Assembly (NCBI GenBank): GCA_900771955.1
Contig: CAAGPW010000031.1
Location: 1 to 12,131 of the forward strand
Source: Lachnospiraceae bacterium
GTDB taxonomy: Bacteria; Bacillota; Clostridia; Lachnospirales; Lachnospiraceae
Reading direction: 5' to 3'
Length of the DNA stretch: 12,131 nt
Part shown: positions 1-5,816 of the stretch, in pieces
Layout: every line of letters starts with the position of its first letter
Numbering within the stretch: position 1 is the stretch's first letter
Translations under genes and position numbers: made by a program
Notes under the pieces: model-generated
Told to the model about the DNA's origin: nothing
Databases searched by the model: none
Seen by the model: only the letters and a program-made list of their open reading frames with translations

Positions 1-6
1 AGGTTA

Positions 7-57
7 AATTCCACTTGTGCAGAAGAGAATTCCACCGTATAAATGGATGGTGGAATT
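7..57. repeat. Three AATTCCAC motif copies: two direct, one inverted
   Basis: AATTCCAC occurs at 7-14 and 28-35, and its inverse GTGGAATT at 50-57. The copies are spaced 21 and 22 bp, about two helical turns each. Copies 2 and 3 form a perfect 9-bp inverted repeat (28-36 with 49-57) that extends inward by a G-T wobble and a T-A pair. Copy 1 could pair with copy 3 instead. No good T-tract follows, so it is not a standard terminator. Whether it is an operator, the tail of an upstream transcript or chance cannot be decided here. Otherwise 1-100 shows no recognisable gene; every forward frame is closed by position 59. Confidence 0.5.
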
Positions 58-100
58 AAACTTTGCAATTTTCATGCATGTAATGAAATGCGACGACTAC

Positions 101-129
101 TTGACATAACTTGTGATTAAGTATAAAAT
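101..129 (+). promoter_or_regulatory. Sigma-A-type promoter of rny
   Basis: A perfect -35 box TTGACA (101-106) is followed after 17 bp by TAAAAT (124-129), five of six matches to TATAAT. Transcription would start near 136, giving an untranslated leader of about 70 nt before the rny start. The leader shows no recognisable riboswitch. Confidence 0.75.
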
Positions 130-192
130 TTATATGTTGTTATTTATGACAGATCGAAAGAAATTTTGTTATATGGACAATGAAAACTTAAT

Positions 193-202
193 AAAGGAGG
201 TG
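193..202 (+). promoter_or_regulatory. Strong ribosome binding site that fixes the GTG start of rny
   Basis: AAAGGAGGTG is a near-perfect complement to the 3' end of 16S rRNA. Its AGGAGG core lies 7 nt before GTG 208, which supports GTG as the real start codon. Confidence 0.85.
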
Positions 203-207
203 CGCCT

Positions 208-1755
208 GTGCCACAAGTAATTATTGCTGTAATAGTCACGTTAGTTGTTGCTATTCCTATTACTTACTTTGTCGCCACTTCTTATTTCAAGAAGGCTTCC
301 GAGGCTAAGATCGGAAATGCGGAGGACAAAGCGAGAGAAATAATAGATGAAGCAGTAAAAACCGCAGAGACGAAGAAGCGTGAATCTTTACTTGAAGTCA
401 AGGAGGAATCCATTCGTGCCAAGAATGATCTTGACAAGGAGATCAAGGAAAGAAGATCGGAAATTCAGCGTAATGAGCGCCGCGTGGAACAGAAAGAGTC
501 TAACCTGGACAAGAAGTTAGAAGCAATTGAAAAACGCGAAGCGGGTTTTGCAGCGAAAGAAGAAGAAATTAACAGACAAAAAGCAGAAGTTGCGAAGCTC
601 CATGAGGAGCGGGTGCGGGAACTTGAAAGAATCTCCGGTCTTACCTCCGAACAGGCAAAAGAATACCTTTTAAAAACTGTTGAAGAAGATGTAAAACTTG
701 ATACGGCGAAAATGATCAAGGAAATGGAAAGTCAGGCAAAGGAAGAAGCTGGAAAGAAAGCAAAGGAGTACGTGGTAACTGCGATTCAGAAATGTGCAGC
801 GGATCATGTCGCAGAAACTACGATCTCTGTAGTACAGCTTCCGAATGACGAGATGAAGGGAAGAATCATCGGAAGGGAAGGAAGGAATATCCGTACCCTG
901 GAGACACTTACGGGTGTCGATCTTATTATCGATGATACACCGGAAGCAGTTATTCTGTCTGGATTTGATCCAATCCGCAGAGAAGTGGCGCGTATCGCAC
1001 TGGAAAAATTGATCGTGGATGGAAGAATTCATCCGGCAAGAATCGAGGAAATGGTCGAGAAAGCACAGAAAGAAGTCGAGACCATGATTCGCGAGGAAGG
1101 CGAGGCAGCAACCTTAGAGGTTGGCGTTCACGGAATTCATCCGGAACTGGTTCGTCTGCTTGGAAGAATGAAATTCAGAACAAGCTATGGTCAGAATGCA
1201 TTGAAGCATTCAATTGAAGTAGCACAGCTTTCCGGTCTTCTGGCGGCTGAAGTTGGTGTTGATGTGAGAACTGCAAAACGTGCAGGGCTTTTACATGATA
1301 TCGGAAAATCAGTTGACCATGAGATGGAAGGCTCGCACATCCAGATTGGTGTTGATCTGTGTAGAAAATACAAAGAATCACCGATCATTATCAATGCAGT
1401 AGAAGCACATCATGGCGATGTTGAGCCGGAGTCCCTGATCGCATGTCTTGTGCAGGCGGCTGATACGATCAGCGCAGCCCGCCCGGGAGCAAGAAGGGAG
1501 ACACTGGAAACATATTCCAATCGATTAAAACAGTTAGAAGACATTACAAATGGCTTCAAAGGGGTAGAAAAATCTTTTGCAATTCAGGCAGGTAGAGAGA
1601 TTCGTGTTATGGTAGTTCCTGAGCAGATTAGTGATGCCGATATGGTATTGCTCGCACGTGACATATCAAAGCAGATCGAGGCTGAACTGGAGTATCCGGG
1701 ACAGATCAAGGTCAGCGTGATTCGTGAGTCACGTGTTGTTGATTATGCAAAATAA
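208..1755 (+). CDS. rny: Ribonuclease Y
   Basis: RNase Y is a membrane-anchored endoribonuclease that starts mRNA decay in many Gram-positive bacteria. The 515-residue product matches the family length (B. subtilis 520). It has one N-terminal membrane helix (about 4-25), a long charged coiled coil (about 30-200), a KH RNA-binding domain with the GREG form of the GxxG loop (about 210-275; G222-R-E-G225), and an HD phosphohydrolase domain whose metal-binding pair is H363-D364 within LLHDIGK, equivalent to the known catalytic H368/D369 of B. subtilis. The start is GTG 208, chosen for its strong ribosome binding site. It has its own promoter and a terminator immediately downstream, so it is probably transcribed alone within this window. 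In related genomes it often lies after recA; that region is outside the window. Identification is secure. Confidence 0.97.
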   Translation: MPQVIIAVIVTLVVAIPITYFVATSYFKKASEAKIGNAEDKAREIIDEAVKTAETKKRESLLEVKEESIRAKNDLDKEIKERRSEIQRNERRVEQKESNLDKKLEAIEKREAGFAAKEEEINRQKAEVAKLHEERVRELERISGLTSEQAKEYLLKTVEEDVKLDTAKMIKEMESQAKEEAGKKAKEYVVTAIQKCAADHVAETTISVVQLPNDEMKGRIIGREGRNIRTLETLTGVDLIIDDTPEAVILSGFDPIRREVARIALEKLIVDGRIHPARIEEMVEKAQKEVETMIREEGEAATLEVGVHGIHPELVRLLGRMKFRTSYGQNALKHSIEVAQLSGLLAAEVGVDVRTAKRAGLLHDIGKSVDHEMEGSHIQIGVDLCRKYKESPIIINAVEAHHGDVEPESLIACLVQAADTISAARPGARRETLETYSNRLKQLEDITNGFKGVEKSFAIQAGREIRVMVVPEQISDADMVLLARDISKQIEAELEYPGQIKVSVIRESRVVDYAK

Positions 1756-1778
1756 TTTGAAACAATGAAAAAATGAAG

Positions 1779-1820
1779 AAAACCACTATATTGTAAAGAT
1801 ATGGTGGTTTTTCTTTTTTC
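1779..1820 (+). terminator. Intrinsic terminator after rny
   Basis: The arm AAAACCACTATAT (1779-1791) pairs with 1799-1811 over 13 bp with one T-G wobble, around a 7-nt loop, and runs directly into a T-rich tract (1808-1819). It lies 24 nt after the rny stop and ends 26 nt before the Nudix gene. Confidence 0.85.
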
Positions 1821-1846
1821 AGGATTCACAAAAAAGGAGAAAGACA

Positions 1847-2425
1847 ATGAAACATAATATAAAACGGTTAAAACGTGAACTGGTCTATCAGGGATCAATT
1901 TTGGATATCTATGCGGACTATATGCAGCTTCCGGATGGAAAGACAGAAAAGTGGGATTTTGTTTCACACAGAAAAGGGGCAGCCGCGGTAGTGGCAGTCA
2001 CGGAGGATGGAAATCTGCTGCTGGTCCGTCAGTACCGTTCTGCACTTGACCGTGAGACGTTGGAAATCCCGGCGGGGTCGAGAGATTCTGTTACGGAGGA
2101 TACAGCGGTGTGTGCAAAAAGAGAACTGGAGGAGGAAACCGGATGGAAATGCGGCCATATGGAAAAACTCCTGCAGTTAAAAACGACCGTTGCATTCTGC
2201 AATGAATTTATTGATGTATATCTGGCAACAGAATTAAAATCCGGTGTACAGAAGCTGGATGAAGGGGAAGAGATTGAGATCGTTTCCATGCCGCTTGCAG
2301 ACGCAGTGCAGAAAATTTACTGCGGAGAGATTCAGGATGCGAAGACAGTAGCCGGTATTCTTGCATATCAGAGCAAATTATTGACAGGCATGATTCATAA
2401 ACGGGACAAAGAAGGCATACGTTAA
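1847..2425 (+). CDS. nudF: Nudix hydrolase, ADP-ribose pyrophosphatase type
   Basis: The 192-residue protein is predicted to split ADP-ribose into AMP and ribose 5-phosphate, a house-cleaning role. The Nudix signature runs from G77 to W100: G77, then E84, then R92-E-L-E-E-E-T-G99-W, with the catalytic metal-binding glutamates in the RELEEETG core. The preceding IPAG and the VRQYR strand (RQYR near 55-60) are typical of the ADP-ribose pyrophosphatase branch. The gap between the box glycine and first glutamate is six residues rather than the usual five. ATG 1847 has AAGGAG 7 nt upstream. spoIIM follows after 21 nt. The same neighbour pair in B. subtilis (nudF-spoIIM) supports the name, but exact substrate cannot be read from sequence. 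I see no convincing separate promoter between the rny terminator and this start. Confidence 0.88.
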   Translation: MKHNIKRLKRELVYQGSILDIYADYMQLPDGKTEKWDFVSHRKGAAAVVAVTEDGNLLLVRQYRSALDRETLEIPAGSRDSVTEDTAVCAKRELEEETGWKCGHMEKLLQLKTTVAFCNEFIDVYLATELKSGVQKLDEGEEIEIVSMPLADAVQKIYCGEIQDAKTVAGILAYQSKLLTGMIHKRDKEGIR

Positions 2426-2446
2426 AGAGAGAAAAAAAGAAAGTAT

Positions 2447-3034
2447 GTGGCTTCCATTAAGATTACAACAGCACGAAAAGCAGAGTGCGTGTATCTGATA
2501 TCGTTCCTTGCCGGAATACTATTAGCGAATGCGCTTGGAGTAGAACAGTTAAAGCAGTATGGGATCTTGAACGAGTATTTTGTAAAACAGCTTCTGTATG
2601 CATCGATCAATTACAATGATCTGCTTTTTTATGTGGCAGAAAACCGGGGCATGGTTTTTATCCTGCTGTTTTTGCTTGGAATAACCAGGCTTGGCATTCC
2701 GGCGCATTTTGTGTATCTTGCGTGGAACGGCTTTTCGTTTGGCGTGGCAATGGTATCGGTGATCGTTAACTTCGGAATTCGCGGGATACCGGTGCTGTGT
2801 GCGCTTTTATTTCCGCATTATCTGTTTTATATTCCACTTTATCTGCTTTTATTTGGATTTACCTGCTATCTGGGGAAAAAAGAAATGACAAGACAGAGCC
2901 CGTCTGCTGGTCTTTCGGGAACCGCACTTTTTCTGGGCGGTGTGCTCCTGGTTCTGGTTCTCTTTTTTATGGGCATAATGACGGAAAGTTATGTAAATCC
3001 GCAGGTAATTAAAAAACTGGTAAAAATTCTGTGA
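2447..3034 (+). CDS. spoIIM: Stage II sporulation protein M (SpoIIM)
   Basis: SpoIIM is the membrane scaffold of the SpoIID-SpoIIM-SpoIIP complex, which remodels peptidoglycan while the mother cell engulfs the forespore. The 195-residue product is strongly hydrophobic, with about five membrane segments (near 15-31, 68-85, 88-108, 113-140 and 158-178). The central FPHYLFYIPLY stretch and the C-terminal ESYVNP are characteristic of the family. B. subtilis SpoIIM is 214 residues. The start is GTG 2447; a stop codon in frame at 2423 rules out an upstream start. The ribosome binding site is poor (purine-rich, no GGAGG), so translation may depend on coupling to the Nudix gene 21 nt upstream. Gene order Nudix-spoIIM-xerD matches B. 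subtilis and backs the call. No sporulation sigma-factor promoter was recognised. Confidence 0.88.
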   Translation: MASIKITTARKAECVYLISFLAGILLANALGVEQLKQYGILNEYFVKQLLYASINYNDLLFYVAENRGMVFILLFLLGITRLGIPAHFVYLAWNGFSFGVAMVSVIVNFGIRGIPVLCALLFPHYLFYIPLYLLLFGFTCYLGKKEMTRQSPSAGLSGTALFLGGVLLVLVLFFMGIMTESYVNPQVIKKLVKIL

Positions 3035-3057
3035 AAAAAAGAAAAAATTTTTACCAG
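3017..3057. repeat. Perfect 12-bp inverted repeat across the spoIIM stop codon
   Basis: CTGGTAAAAATT (3017-3028) pairs perfectly with 3046-3057 around a 17-nt A-rich loop that contains the stop codon. On the plus strand no T-tract follows. On the minus strand the hairpin is followed by TTTTTT (complement of 3011-3016), the layout of an intrinsic terminator pointing left. It may act as a 3'-end stabiliser of the spoIIM mRNA or block antisense transcription. Confidence 0.6.
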
Positions 3058-3122
3058 ATGTGGTACGGAAAAAAATGGAATTTGCGATATGTAGTAGTTT
3101 TATGTAAAGCAGATAAAATCTG

Positions 3123-3148
3123 TTCAAAATTGCTATTTGCATTTTGAA
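3123..3148. promoter_or_regulatory. Palindrome over the xerD -35 region (candidate operator)
   Basis: TTCAAAAT (3123-3130) and ATTTTGAA (3141-3148) form a perfect 8-bp inverted repeat with a 10-bp spacer. It covers the presumed -35 box of the xerD promoter (3137-3142). Two half-sites of this size suit a dimeric DNA-binding protein, but no specific regulator is recognised, and AT-rich palindromes also arise by chance. Confidence 0.35.
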
Positions 3149-3164
3149 ATTCATATATTATAAT
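3137..3164 (+). promoter_or_regulatory. Sigma-A-type promoter of xerD
   Basis: A perfect -10 box TATAAT (3159-3164) is preceded by TTGCAT (3137-3142) with a 16-bp spacer. The start point would be near 3170, which leaves an untranslated leader of about 73 nt. Confidence 0.65.
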
Positions 3165-3170
3165 GGGATA

Positions 3171-3196
3171 GTACCGTTTTTTCTGGTACATTTTTT
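3171..3196 (+). promoter_or_regulatory. Small hairpin plus T-run at the 5' end of the xerD transcript
   Basis: GTACC (3171-3175) pairs with GGTAC (3185-3189), with one extra G-T wobble inside, and is followed by A and six T. It begins right at the predicted transcription start. It resembles a weak terminator or attenuator, but the 5-6 bp stem is short. A role in regulating xerD is inference. Confidence 0.3.
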
Positions 3197-3243
3197 ACAT
3201 TTCAGAGGACTTTAAATAACAGGCGGAAGGGTTAAGAACGTAT

Positions 3244-4128
3244 ATGACACAGGAAATTGAAAAATTTATTTTGTATATGCATAGAGAGAAGCATACCTCC
3301 GAGAATACGGAACTTTCGTATGAGCGGGATTTGAAAAAACTGTGTCAGTTTTTGGCAGAGCAGGATATTGAAACGGTGGAGCAGGTGAATGCAACGGTAT
3401 TAAATGCCTATATACTTTATCTGGAAAAAATAGGACGTAAGGCATCCACAATTTCAAGAAATATTGCGTCCATGAAAGCGTTCTTCCATTATCTTTCAAG
3501 AGAGGATATGATCGAACAGGATCCGTCTGAGAATTTAAAAGCGCCTAAGATTGAAAAGAAGCTGCCGGAGATCCTTACTATTGAGGAGACAGAGCGGCTT
3601 TTAGAGCAGCCATCTGGCACATCACCGAAGGAACTGCGTGACCGGGCAATGCTTGAACTTTTATATGCGACCGGGATACGCGTTTCAGAACTCATACATT
3701 TAAAGATGTCCGAGATCAATTTAAGCCTTGAGTTCGTGACCTGTAAGGATGCCCATAAGGAAAGGGTAGTACCATTTGGAAATACGGCAAGAGACGCGAT
3801 CTGTGCTTATCTGGAAAATGGAAGACCGTTTCTGGTGGCAGATGATACCTGTGAACTTCTGTTTACAAATTGTTCCGGAAAGGAAATGAGTCGTCAGGGC
3901 TTTTGGAAGCTGATCAAGCATTACGGGGCGATGGCTGGCATCGAGGCGGATATCACACCGCATACGCTGCGCCATTCCTTTGCCGCACATCTGGTTGAAA
4001 ATGGAGCAGACCTTCATTCGGTGCAGGAAATGCTCGGACATTCGGATATCGCAACGACACAGGTTTATAATGCGATCAATCAGAGCAGGGTACGCGAAGT
4101 ATATCGAAAAGCACATCCGAGAGGATAA
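3244..4128 (+). CDS. xerD: Site-specific tyrosine recombinase XerD
   Basis: XerD works with XerC at dif to resolve chromosome dimers before division. The 294-residue protein (E. coli 298) has an N-terminal SAM-like DNA-binding domain (about 1-100) and a C-terminal catalytic domain. Active-site residues visible are R146 (in GIRVSEL), H240 and R243 (HTLRH), H266 (LGHSD) and nucleophile Y275, all in XerD spacing; the protein ends in the family's typical HPRG. The beta-hairpin that normally reads GKGNKER here reads C-K-D-A-H-K-E-R (167-174), so the catalytic lysine is either displaced (K168) or absent at its usual place. ATG 3244 has only a loose GGAAGGG 12 nt upstream, so expression may be low. 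It is close to spoIIM, as in B. subtilis, which favours the chromosomal XerD over a phage integrase. Confidence 0.92.
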   Translation: MTQEIEKFILYMHREKHTSENTELSYERDLKKLCQFLAEQDIETVEQVNATVLNAYILYLEKIGRKASTISRNIASMKAFFHYLSREDMIEQDPSENLKAPKIEKKLPEILTIEETERLLEQPSGTSPKELRDRAMLELLYATGIRVSELIHLKMSEINLSLEFVTCKDAHKERVVPFGNTARDAICAYLENGRPFLVADDTCELLFTNCSGKEMSRQGFWKLIKHYGAMAGIEADITPHTLRHSFAAHLVENGADLHSVQEMLGHSDIATTQVYNAINQSRVREVYRKAHPRG

Positions 4129-4143
4129 GATATAGCATTATCG

Positions 4144-4199
4144 AAAAGGAGTACCGGAAAGTTATTTCAAATTCAAATGACTTTCCGGTACTCCTTTTT
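4144..4199. terminator. Long bidirectional terminator between xerD and aroF
   Basis: A perfect 19-bp arm pair (4144-4162 with 4180-4198) extends by a further 5 bp, one of them T-G, to a 7-nt loop (4168-4174), about 24 bp in all. The plus strand ends in TTTTT (4195-4199) and the minus strand ends in TTTT (complement of 4144-4147). It therefore can end both xerD, whose stop lies 16 nt before it, and the convergent aroF, whose stop lies about 70 nt away. Confidence 0.92.
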
Positions 4200-4270
4200 G
4201 GTGTTTTATTATTTTGTCTGCTTTTGCGGCTGCCTATAGAAAAATCAGATGCAGATAATTTGCAGGTGAT

Positions 4271-5299
4271 TTAACACATGTCAGCAATATCGTAGATCAG
4301 ACGTTCGGAATCTTCCCAGCCGAGGCATGGATCTGTGATGGATTTACCGTAGATGTGTTCGCCGATCTTTTGGTTGCCAGGCTCAATGTAGCTTTCGATC
4401 ATGACACCTTTGACCATCTTCCGGATTTCGTCAGATAACTGACGGTTATGCATAACCTCTTTTACGATACGGATCTGCTCTTTGTATTTCTTGCCGGAGT
4501 TGGAGTGGTTTGCATCAACCACAGCAGCAGGGTTTTTTAAGTCCATCTTGTCGTACATTTCGATCAGGCGCATGATGTCTTCATAATGATAGTTCTGTGT
4601 TGCATTTCCATGTTTGCTGACTGCTCCGCGGAGTACTACGTGGGTAAGGTCATTACCGGTCGTTTCCACTTCAAAACCACGGTAGGTGAAGTGGTGCGGA
4701 TGCTGTGCGGCGTAAACAGAATTTAACATAACAGAAAAATCGCCGCTGGTCGGGTTCTTCATGCCGGAGGCAACATCAAAACCGCTGACGGTAAGACGGT
4801 GCTGCTGATCCTCAACGGAACGCGCACCGATCGCAACATAGGAGAGCAGATCTTCCACATATCCCCAGTTTTCCGGGTAGAGCATCTCGTCTGCAGAGGT
4901 AAGCCCGCTTTCTTCGATGGCGCGGATGTGCATTTTGCGCATGGCAATAAGACCGGCGATCATGTCCGGTGCTTTTTCCGGGTCAGGCTGTGTGGCGATT
5001 CCCTTATAACCTTCGCCGGTGGTTCTTGGCTTATTGGTATAAACACGCGGAATAATGATCAGGCGATCCTTTACCTTTTCCTGAACAGCGGTGAGACGGC
5101 TGACATAATCGCAGACAGGATCTTCGCTGTCGGCAGAGCATGGTCCGATGACAACGAGAAAACGGTCATCTTTTCCGGTCAGTACGTCGCGGATCATCGC
5201 GTCACGCTCTTTTTTTAAAGCGGTAAGCTTATCGGAAAGCGGATATTCCTTTTTGATTTCTTCCGGTGTCGGTAAGTGATTTAAGTAGGTGAAACTCAT
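4271..5299 (-). CDS. aroF: DAHP synthase, AroF/G/H class (first step of aromatic amino acid synthesis)
   Basis: 3-Deoxy-7-phosphoheptulonate synthase condenses phosphoenolpyruvate and erythrose 4-phosphate, the entry to the shikimate pathway. The 342-residue product fits the 340-360 range of the E. coli AroF/G/H type. Visible motifs are IGPCSADS with the metal-ligand Cys54, the phosphoenolpyruvate-binding K90-P-R92 within VYTNKPRTTGEGYKG, the later metal-ligand His in ANHSNSGKK, the Glu in GVMIESYIEPG, and the final Asp in DPCLGWED. I place the start at ATG 5299 because AGGAG lies 8 nt before it and the family begins there. A longer frame to 5359 would use a TTG with no ribosome site, at the predicted transcription start. 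It is transcribed from its own promoter. No T-box or leader peptide was seen, and feedback specificity (Phe, Tyr or Trp) cannot be read here. Confidence 0.95.
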   Translation of the reverse strand: MSFTYLNHLPTPEEIKKEYPLSDKLTALKKERDAMIRDVLTGKDDRFLVVIGPCSADSEDPVCDYVSRLTAVQEKVKDRLIIIPRVYTNKPRTTGEGYKGIATQPDPEKAPDMIAGLIAMRKMHIRAIEESGLTSADEMLYPENWGYVEDLLSYVAIGARSVEDQQHRLTVSGFDVASGMKNPTSGDFSVMLNSVYAAQHPHHFTYRGFEVETTGNDLTHVVLRGAVSKHGNATQNYHYEDIMRLIEMYDKMDLKNPAAVVDANHSNSGKKYKEQIRIVKEVMHNRQLSDEIRKMVKGVMIESYIEPGNQKIGEHIYGKSITDPCLGWEDSERLIYDIADMC

Positions 5300-5307
5300 G
5301 TTTGTAT

Positions 5308-5314
5308 CTCCTTT
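5308..5314 (-). promoter_or_regulatory. Ribosome binding site that decides the aroF start
   Basis: On the minus strand AAAGGAG lies 8 nt before ATG 5299. No comparable site precedes the longer in-frame alternatives at 5350-5359. Confidence 0.8.
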
Positions 5315-5364
5315 TGTATTCTTATAGATTCTTTTCTTATTTTTATACATGTGAACCAATGCAT

Positions 5365-5393
5365 ATCTTAAAGGATAATGGTACAGTTGTCAA
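5365..5393 (-). promoter_or_regulatory. Promoter of aroF
   Basis: Read on the minus strand, a perfect TTGACA (5393-5388) is followed after exactly 17 bp by TAAGAT (5370-5365). The start point would be near 5358, giving a leader of about 58 nt. The -35 box begins 13 nt after the stop codon of the upstream small gene, with no terminator between, so read-through from that gene is also possible. Confidence 0.7.
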
Positions 5394-5406
5394 TCATATA
5401 TCCATT

Positions 5407-5691
5407 TTAGAGCAGTCCTTTTGCCCATTCTTCCGGAGCAGATGCATATTGCTCATTCAGCCATTTGCAGGCATTTTCAATTCCTTCCTCGGAAAAATCA
5501 AATTCCCGGGAAGTCTTTTTCTCATCCGCAACCACATCAAAGCAGTAAGGACCCGGGAATACCGTGGCGCGCAGAATAGAGTGATCGTCCTGTTCGGCGC
5601 GTTCGAGCCGGTAGTGCATACCGTGGTAGCTTCCCGAAAAATGTGTTTTTTTATAAAATGGAATTGTAAAAAGATCTTTGCGTTCAATCAT
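5407..5691 (-). CDS. Unrecognised 94-residue protein
   Basis: I do not recognise a family. From ATG 5691 the product is 94 residues, soluble and acidic, with no signal peptide or membrane segment. Notable points are an aromatic/His-rich stretch (FYKKTHFSGSYHGMHYRLER, about 11-30), a strand-rich centre (ILRATVFPGPYCFDVV) and a helical acidic tail ending in a Trp-containing segment (FDFSEEGIENACKWLNEQYA). This suggests a small alpha/beta fold. ATG 5691 is chosen because GGAAG lies 11 nt upstream; a longer frame runs to 5751 but lacks a ribosome site. It lies just upstream of aroF on the same strand, so the two may share a transcript, though aroF also has its own promoter. Composition resembles the neighbours, so no sign of transfer. 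Coding status is likely rather than certain. Confidence 0.75.
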   Translation of the reverse strand: MIERKDLFTIPFYKKTHFSGSYHGMHYRLERAEQDDHSILRATVFPGPYCFDVVADEKKTSREFDFSEEGIENACKWLNEQYASAPEEWAKGLL

Positions 5692-5758
5692 AATTAATAG
5701 GACTTCCTTTTTCTGGTCATAAATGCTATGATTATGTATGTTTATCGACAAAAGGTAT

Positions 5759-5806
5759 TTGATGCCTGTATTATTATATTATAACATGAAACAGAAAACA
5801 AGAAAG
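5759..5806. promoter_or_regulatory. AT-rich divergent promoter region for uppP (+) and the small gene (-)
   Basis: On the minus strand TGTTATAAT (5786-5778) is an extended -10 element with only a poor -35 (CTTTCT, 5806-5801); it would start transcription about 80 nt before the small gene. On the plus strand TTGATG (5759-5764) and TAACAT (5782-5787) are 17 bp apart and would serve uppP; TATAAC at 5780-5785 is an alternative -10. The two -10 elements overlap, so the promoters would compete. Neither is a strong match. Confidence 0.35.
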
Positions 5807-5816
5807 GAAATGACAG

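Noticed and set aside
7..57. The AATTCCAC copies as a CRISPR remnant
   Set aside because: The motif is only 8 bp, one copy is inverted and there are no cas genes; it does not have repeat-spacer structure.
670..1032. Open frame of 120 codons on the minus strand opposite rny
   Set aside because: It is fully inside rny, has no domain signature or ribosome site, and is explained by the codon composition of the real gene.
2445..2498. ATG at 2445 opening a 17-codon frame that overlaps the spoIIM start
   Set aside because: It ends after a few codons and shows no family; the GTG at 2447 gives SpoIIM.
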